NCBI GenBank assembly: GCA_023386255.1
Contig: JAEWKB010000048.1
Coordinates: 1 to 9,939 of the forward strand
DNA: 9,939 nucleotides
From: Bacteroidota bacterium
GTDB taxonomy: Bacteria > Bacteroidota > Bacteroidia > Flavobacteriales > Flavobacteriaceae
Direction of reading: 5' to 3'
The position numbers and the translations under genes are program-made. The notes under the pieces were generated by a model. The model did no database searches. It saw only the letters and a program-made list of their open reading frames with translations, and had not been told where the DNA came from. This document shows, piece after piece, positions 6,122 to 9,939 of the stretch (position 1 is its first letter; each line of letters starts with the position of its first letter).

Positions 6122-6931
6122 ATGAAAATATCAGTAGTAGTTAGTACATATAATGCAGAGGAATGGCTTGAAAAAGTGCTGATAGGATATAGTGTGCAAA
6201 CCTATAAAGATTTTGAACTAATTATTGCCGATGACGGTTCACGCCCTTCTACCAAAGAGCTTATAGACCGTTATGCGGCAAACTACCCTGTGCCTGTGCG
6301 CCACCTGTGGCATCCTGATGAAGGGTACAGGCGCCAGGAAATATTGAATGTGGCTATTGTTGAGGCGGCCAACGAATACATTATCATGACCGATGGCGAC
6401 TGTATTCCGCGTGCCGATTTTGTGGAAATGCATGCCCAGTATGCAGAGAGGGGCAGGTTCCTTTCAGGAGGTTATTGCAAGCTGACTATGAAAACAAGCA
6501 AGGCTATTACTAAAGAAGATATTACCAGCCAGCGCTGTTTTGATGTACACTGGCTTAAGCGGATTGATAGGCTTGGCTTCTCTCAGATGCTTAAGCTTAC
6601 GTCGGGCTCTATACTTTCGGCAGTGCTTGATACTGTTACTACTACAACACCATCCTTCAATAATTGTAATTCATCGGCCTTTAAAGATGATATGATAGCC
6701 ATAAACGGTTATGATGAACGCATGAAATACGGCGGCCCTGACCGTGAATTTGGCGAACGCCTGGAGAACTATGGCGTAAAAGGCAAGCAGATACGCCATA
6801 AGGCTGTTGTGCTGCATCTTGACCATGCCCGTGGCTACAAAACTCCTGAATCGCTGGCAGCCAACCTCGCCATACGTAAAGAGGTAAAATCCAAGAAAAT
6901 TAAGTGGACCGACTTCGGGATAAAGAAGTAG
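6122..6931 (+). CDS. GT2 family glycosyltransferase with C-terminal galactosyltransferase-type domain
   Basis: 269 residues. The GT-A domain shows SVVVSTYNAEEWLEKVL (4-20), ELIIADDGS (32-40), HPDEGYRRQEILNVAI (64-79) and the metal site DGD (91-93) in IIMTDGDCIPRADF. The C-terminal domain has FNNCNSSAFKDDM (179-191), NGYDERMKYGGPDREFGERL (195-214) and RHKAVVLHLDHARGY (225-239). These are the Glyco_transf_7C acceptor motif and its His-containing strand. All expected residues are present, so an active transferase is expected. It begins 4 bp after the eroded paralogue and lacks its own promoter-like sequence, so the two are probably co-transcribed. It shares layout with the gene at 1183-1971 but differs in sequence. 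The role is inferred as transfer of a sugar to LPS core or another surface glycan; the sugar is unknown. Confidence 0.88.
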   Translation: MKISVVVSTYNAEEWLEKVLIGYSVQTYKDFELIIADDGSRPSTKELIDRYAANYPVPVRHLWHPDEGYRRQEILNVAIVEAANEYIIMTDGDCIPRADFVEMHAQYAERGRFLSGGYCKLTMKTSKAITKEDITSQRCFDVHWLKRIDRLGFSQMLKLTSGSILSAVLDTVTTTTPSFNNCNSSAFKDDMIAINGYDERMKYGGPDREFGERLENYGVKGKQIRHKAVVLHLDHARGYKTPESLAANLAIRKEVKSKKIKWTDFGIKK

Positions 6932-6944
6932 CTGATTTAAGTTA

Positions 6945-6970
6945 ATTTGGTAATGCGTTGATTTGGTAAT
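6945..6970 (+). repeat. Short direct repeat ATTTGGTAAT, two copies
   Basis: ATTTGGTAAT occurs at 6945-6954 and again at 6961-6970, separated by GCGTTG, just after the GT2 stop. It lies in the 241-bp spacer 6932-7172, which otherwise holds the two repeat elements listed next and no gene. Confidence 0.6.
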
Positions 6971-6985
6971 TTGTATTGAGTGTTA

Positions 6986-7066
6986 TGTCATTCTGAGCGA
7001 AGCTTTAGCGGAGTCGAAGAATCTCAAAATATAGATATGTTCCATTTCGACGTAAGGAGAAATCTC
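6986..7066 (+). repeat. Two tandem intergenic repeat modules (GTCATTCTGAGCG type)
   Basis: Module A (6986-7025) starts TGTCATTCTGAGCG and ends GTCGAAGAATCTCA. Module B (7039-7066) starts GTTCCATTTCGACG and ends GGAGAAATCTC. Both have the plan 'GT-x-CATT-Y-x-GA ... GAAxAATCTC or GAAATCTC', so B looks like a diverged relative of A in the same direction. I remember very similar modules scattered between genes in many flavobacterial genomes. Function is unknown. They lie between convergent genes. Confidence 0.65.
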
Positions 7067-7080
7067 TAAGAATTATCTCA

Positions 7081-7170
7081 ACAGAGGTACACCGAGAAGC
7101 ACAAACATTCACCGAGGGCTTTAATACAGCGTGAAGCTTGTTCCCCTCTTGAGAGGGGTTAGGGGTGTGT
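7081..7170. repeat. Dispersed repeat, copy 2, with CCCCTC/GAGGGG hairpin
   Basis: Second copy of the element at 4625-4712. The part at 7139-7170 is identical over 32 bp, with the hairpin at 7143-7158. It ends 2 bp from the stop of the minus-strand GT9 gene, whereas copy 1 ends 26 bp from the stop of the second WaaE-like gene. Orientation relative to the neighbouring genes is the same in both places. Confidence 0.8.
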
Positions 7171-7172
7171 AA

Positions 7173-8237
7173 CTACTGCAAATTCTCTTTCAAAAAAGCA
7201 TCAAGCTCCGGCAAAATCATTTCAGGTGTAAGCTGGCGGTACAGCTCAGTTGGGTTCTTTTCCATTTCCTTACGCTTCTCCCTCGAATAATCCTCAAACA
7301 GCTCCGGTTTCATCTCCTTCAGATGCACACTGCGGTGAAAGTGCCCGTCCTCAAAACTCGCCCAGTGCGACTTATGCACATAAGGTGAGAAGATAGTAAA
7401 TGTAGGCTTGTTTAGCGCTTTGGCAATGTGAACTGTACCGCCCTCATTAGCCACAAGTGCAGCACAATTGTACATAAGCTTTATGAAGTCGCGTATGCTT
7501 GGCGCATAGATATCGATAATGATTCGCTCTTTATCACGGCACATGTTGTATATTTTCATCGCCTCATCCTTTTGGTGCGGTGAGTAGTTGAAGAGCACAT
7601 ACACATCATAGTTAGAAGTAATAAAATCCACCATCTGTGCCACATAATCATACGGCATAGATTTTTGAGGAGTGCTGCCCAGAACGCCCAGCACAATCAC
7701 TTTTTTATCCTTGAATTTACCCAGCCAGTCTTCCTGCTTTTCGGCTTCAGATAGGAATATTTTAGGGGCATAATCTATAGGTTCAAAATTGCCGGCAGTT
7801 TGCAGAAGGTGTATGCGGTCCTCAATGGCTTTTCCGGCTATATGTGTAGTTTCTTTAAGCGGTTCGGTAGGGTGTGTGTAATAGCCCCAGTTGCCAAACT
7901 TCTTGCGGCTTTTGTTACCGATGGTCATTTTAGCACCCGAAAACTTGCAGATGAGCCTGCTCTGTGTTTTAGAGTACGGGTCGAAAATAATATCGTACTT
8001 CTCCTTCCGCACCTGCTTTATAAGCTTCCAAAGGTTGGGCAGTTTCTTCAGTTCCTTTTCATCCAGCGAAATAAACTTATCAATGTTCGGGTTGTTCATC
8101 ACCACGCCTTCGGTAAAATCGTAGGCCATGAGGTTTACAATGCTGTCAGGGTATTTCTTCTTGAAATTATTGGCAATAACCGAAGCGATAAGCACATCGC
8201 CAATACGTTTATTCTGGATGATAAGGACTTTCTTCAT
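7173..8237 (-). CDS. GT9 family (heptosyltransferase-type) glycosyltransferase
   Basis: 354 residues, the usual length for WaaC/WaaF/WaaQ-like enzymes. The N-terminal signature is VLIIQNKRIGDVLIASVI (4-21), the Gly-Asp loop where the growing core lipid binds. The donor domain has VLGVLGSTPQKSMP (182-195), standing for the usual 'G-s-x-x-x-K-x-W-P', and ANEGGTVHIAKALNKPTFTI (263-282), the ADP-heptose binding loop with the conserved His270. The usual Asp-Ser/Thr-Gly of that loop is Glu-Gly-Gly here. A long charged tail follows. No membrane segment is seen; the protein should act on the cytoplasmic face. It is divergent from an LPS kinase-like gene, which supports an inner-core job. Addition of an ADP-activated heptose to Kdo-lipid A is a family analogy; another sugar is possible. 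Confidence 0.87.
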   Translation of the reverse strand: MKKVLIIQNKRIGDVLIASVIANNFKKKYPDSIVNLMAYDFTEGVVMNNPNIDKFISLDEKELKKLPNLWKLIKQVRKEKYDIIFDPYSKTQSRLICKFSGAKMTIGNKSRKKFGNWGYYTHPTEPLKETTHIAGKAIEDRIHLLQTAGNFEPIDYAPKIFLSEAEKQEDWLGKFKDKKVIVLGVLGSTPQKSMPYDYVAQMVDFITSNYDVYVLFNYSPHQKDEAMKIYNMCRDKERIIIDIYAPSIRDFIKLMYNCAALVANEGGTVHIAKALNKPTFTIFSPYVHKSHWASFEDGHFHRSVHLKEMKPELFEDYSREKRKEMEKNPTELYRQLTPEMILPELDAFLKENLQ

Positions 8238-8253
8238 ACAAGTAAATGAGTTG

Positions 8254-8261
8254 CAAAGTAA
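8254..8261 (-). promoter_or_regulatory. Possible -7 box for the GT9 gene
   Basis: The minus strand reads TTACTTTG, one base off TAnnTTTG (second position). Transcription would start near 8247, about 10 nt before ATG 8237. A TTG sits 24 bp upstream on the same strand. Position fits well; sequence match is moderate. Confidence 0.35.
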
Positions 8262-8274
8262 TGCTTTTTTTCGC

Positions 8275-8282
8275 TATTTTTA
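8275..8282 (+). promoter_or_regulatory. Probable promoter of the LPS kinase-like gene
   Basis: TATTTTTA matches TAnnTTTG except for the last base. A TTG at 8251-8253 is 21 bp upstream, inside the normal spacing. Transcription would start near 8288, about 10 nt before ATG 8298. Confidence 0.45.
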
Positions 8283-8297
8283 TCCCAAAATAACTGC

Positions 8298-9062
8298 ATG
8301 CCCATTACTATACATACCCTTCCCGAATACAAAGCCGATGAACATTTGCTGCTGAAGCTGGCAGAAGATTTTGAGAAGGAGGGTACACTGCTGGTAAAAG
8401 GTTCGCGCAATACCATAAAGACCAACTTTTTTAAGGGAGAGCAGGTAAACATCAAGTATTTTAAAAAGCCGGGTTTTCTGAAGGGGATTATCTACGGCAT
8501 GTTCAGGGAATCGAAAGCCAAAAGGTCTTTTGATTACGCTAAGTACCTTACTGAGAATAACATACTTACTCCAAAACCCATTGCATATATTGAGGATAAA
8601 TCGGCCGTAATACTGAACGACAGCTACTACATCTGCAACCACATTGAATATGATTTTACTTTCCGCGAACTGATACACGACCCGTTGTTCCCCGACAGGA
8701 AAAACATCTTGGAGCAGTTTACCACATTTACTTACCGCATGCATGAGGCGCGGGTGAATTTCCTGGACCACTCGCCCGGCAATACGCTGATAGTGAATAA
8801 GGGCAACGGCGAGTACGACTTTTACCTCATCGACCTTAACAGGATGAAGTTTGAGGATATGAGCATAGAAGCCCGCATGGCTAATTTTAAGAAGCTGTGG
8901 CCAAGCAAAACTATGGTGAAGATAATAGCCGCTAAGTACGCAGAACTAAGCAATCAGCCCTACGAAAAGCTGCACAGCATACTCCTGGCTAGTACCTTGG
9001 CTTTTAAACGAAAAATTACCAAAAAGAAATACCTCAAGCGCAAGCTAAAGAAGAAGAAGTAA
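8298..9062 (+). CDS. Lipopolysaccharide (Kdo/InaA/WaaP-type) kinase family protein
   Basis: 254 residues, typical of small LPS core kinases with a protein-kinase-like fold. VNIKYFK (50-56) puts K53 at the ATP-binding position. TYRMHEARVNFLDHSPGNTL (145-164) gives the catalytic loop with D157 and N162, and FYLIDLNRMKF (175-185) gives the metal-binding D179 in the 'DLNR' pattern of this family. These are the key residues of Kdo kinase-like and WaaP-like enzymes that put phosphate from ATP on an inner-core sugar. Residues 237-254 are extremely basic (KRKITKKKYLKRKLKKKK), fitting contact with acidic lipid at the inner membrane. It is divergent from the GT9 gene, so the two may serve the same inner core. 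I infer Kdo phosphorylation; heptose phosphorylation is the alternative. No signal peptide. Confidence 0.82.
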   Translation: MPITIHTLPEYKADEHLLLKLAEDFEKEGTLLVKGSRNTIKTNFFKGEQVNIKYFKKPGFLKGIIYGMFRESKAKRSFDYAKYLTENNILTPKPIAYIEDKSAVILNDSYYICNHIEYDFTFRELIHDPLFPDRKNILEQFTTFTYRMHEARVNFLDHSPGNTLIVNKGNGEYDFYLIDLNRMKFEDMSIEARMANFKKLWPSKTMVKIIAAKYAELSNQPYEKLHSILLASTLAFKRKITKKKYLKRKLKKKK

Positions 9063-9064
9063 TT

Positions 9065-9129
9065 ATTTTGAATTATAAATTTTGAATTTTAAATGCAGCT
9101 GCACCCATTCAAAATTTATAATTCAAAAT
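9065..9129. terminator. Long perfect inverted repeat, candidate bidirectional terminator
   Basis: Arms 9065-9087 and 9107-9129 are perfect reverse complements (23 bp) around a 19-base loop that itself holds the palindrome TGCAGCTGCA (9094-9103). It lies 2 bp after the kinase-like stop and 10 bp from the stop of dapD, so a transcript from either side would form the stem. The arms are almost wholly A/T and contain TTTTGAATT twice (9066-9074, 9080-9088). The stem is longer and more AT-rich than a usual intrinsic terminator, so it may instead be a dispersed repeat. Confidence 0.6.
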
Positions 9130-9139
9130 TTAAAATAAA

Positions 9140-9939
9140 TTAAACGGCAACGTCATATTCGCGCAGTGCGTTATTCAGCGAAGTCTTAAGGTCGGTTGAC
9201 GGTTTGCGTTTACCTATTATAAGCGCGCACGGCACCTGGTATTCGCCTGCAGCGAATTTTTTGGTATAGCTGCCCGGTATTACCACGCTGCGTGCAGGTA
9301 CAACACCTTTCATTTCCACAGGTTCATCTCCTGTAACATCAATAATTTTAGTAGATGCGGTAAGGCATACGTTAGCACCAAGTACAGCCTCAGTTTCTAC
9401 CCTTACGCCCTCAACCACAATGCAACGCGAGCCAATAAAGGCGCCATCCTCAATAATAACAGGAGCAGCTTGTAAAGGTTCTAAAACTCCGCCTATGCCC
9501 ACGCCACCGCTCAGGTGTACATTTTTTCCAATTTGTGCGCAGCTGCCCACGGTCGCCCAGGTATCAACCATAGTGCCTTCATCTACATAAGCGCCAATGT
9601 TCACGTAGCTTGGCATCAATATAACACCTGATGATATATACGCCCCGTGCCTTGCCACCGCATTTGGCACCACTCGAATTCCTTTTTCAGCATAGTTGCG
9701 TTTCAGCGGCATCTTGTCGTGGTATTCAAATATTCCGGCTTCTAAAGTTTCCATTTTCTGGATCGGGAAGTACATCACCACAGCCTTTTTCACCCATTCG
9801 TTTACCTGCCAGCCGCCTTCAACAGGCTCAGCCACGCGAAGTTTACCGGCATCAAGCATCTCAATAACTTCTCTTATGGCATTGGTAGTATTCTCTTCCT
9901 GTAGCAGCGCACGGTTTTCCCAGGCCTGCTCTATAATGG
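9140..9939 (-). CDS. dapD: 2,3,4,5-tetrahydropyridine-2,6-dicarboxylate N-succinyltransferase (5' end outside window)
   Basis: 265 residues are visible; only a few N-terminal residues are missing against the usual length of about 270-275. The reading frame continues through the internal ATG at 9859 to the window edge, giving IIEQAWENRALLQEEN, the standard N-terminal helix of DapD, so 9859 is not the start. The enzyme transfers succinyl from succinyl-CoA to tetrahydrodipicolinate in the lysine/meso-diaminopimelate pathway, as a cytoplasmic trimer. The central part is a left-handed beta helix of hexapeptide repeats; GGVGIGGVLEPLQA (about 144-157 of the visible part) with the following IIEDGAFIGSRC is the family signature. 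VVMYFPIQKMET precedes it. It is a housekeeping gene unrelated to the glycan cluster and marks its edge. Promoter and start are not in the window. Confidence 0.96.
   Translation of the reverse strand, partial: IIEQAWENRALLQEENTTNAIREVIEMLDAGKLRVAEPVEGGWQVNEWVKKAVVMYFPIQKMETLEAGIFEYHDKMPLKRNYAEKGIRVVPNAVARHGAYISSGVILMPSYVNIGAYVDEGTMVDTWATVGSCAQIGKNVHLSGGVGIGGVLEPLQAAPVIIEDGAFIGSRCIVVEGVRVETEAVLGANVCLTASTKIIDVTGDEPVEMKGVVPARSVVIPGSYTKKFAAGEYQVPCALIIGKRKPSTDLKTSLNNALREYDVAV

Noticed and set aside
6932..7172. CRISPR array or small RNA gene in the repeat-rich spacer
   Set aside because: The repeats are of different kinds, not regularly spaced, and no cas-like gene, promoter box or clear RNA fold marks a gene.
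7800..8249. Plus-strand open frame of 149 codons
   Set aside because: It is antisense to the GT9 gene, whose motifs are clear, and its product is Cys/Phe/Val-rich without recognisable domains.
8280..8771. Minus-strand open frame of 163 codons
   Set aside because: It lies fully inside the kinase-like gene on the other strand, has no family features and starts inside coding sequence; it is a shadow.
9857..9859. ATG at 9859 as the start of dapD
   Set aside because: The frame continues upstream with the conserved DapD N-terminal helix, so the ATG is internal.

Overview
The window looks like a lipopolysaccharide (LPS) or surface-glycan assembly region from a Bacteroidota genome, most likely a member of the Flavobacteriaceae. 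Three things point there. Several start sites lie just downstream of the TAnnTTTG -7 box used by this phylum. Start codons lack Shine-Dalgarno sequences and sit in A-rich leaders. The spacers carry dispersed repeat modules of a kind I remember from flavobacterial genomes. The lineage call is inference from these signals and protein style, not from a database match.

Layout: the window opens with the 3' end of a plus-strand GT4 glycosyltransferase (3-233). It meets, with overlapping stop codons, a tight four-gene minus-strand operon (3849 down to 230): WaaE-like GT2, GT4, GT2 with a C-terminal galactosyltransferase-type domain, and a GT-B-like protein. Divergent from it is a short cytoplasmic polysaccharide deacetylase (3907-4614). 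A repeat-bearing spacer follows. Next come a second WaaE-like GT2 on the minus strand (4739-5476) and, divergently, a two-gene plus-strand unit of related GT2 proteins. The first of that pair has lost its catalytic motifs; the second is intact. A second repeat-rich spacer (6932-7172) leads to a minus-strand GT9 heptosyltransferase-type gene, divergent from a Kdo/LPS kinase-like gene (8298-9062). A 23-bp perfect inverted repeat separates this from the 3' part of dapD (lysine/diaminopimelate synthesis), which runs off the window end.

Together the genes encode at least six probable sugar transferases, a deacetylase and a sugar kinase. This fits assembly and trimming of an LPS inner and outer core on the cytoplasmic face of the inner membrane. 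The exact sugars and order cannot be read from sequence.

The region is compact. The three divergent junctions (49-60 bp) carry closely packed opposing promoter-like boxes, and each convergent junction holds either overlapping stops, dispersed repeats or a long hairpin. I see no CRISPR array, transposase, integrase, tRNA, rRNA or defence system. The most unusual items are the motif-eroded but open GT2 paralogue, a -7 box only 4 bp from its ATG (possible leaderless mRNA), and the paired repeats at gene 3' ends.
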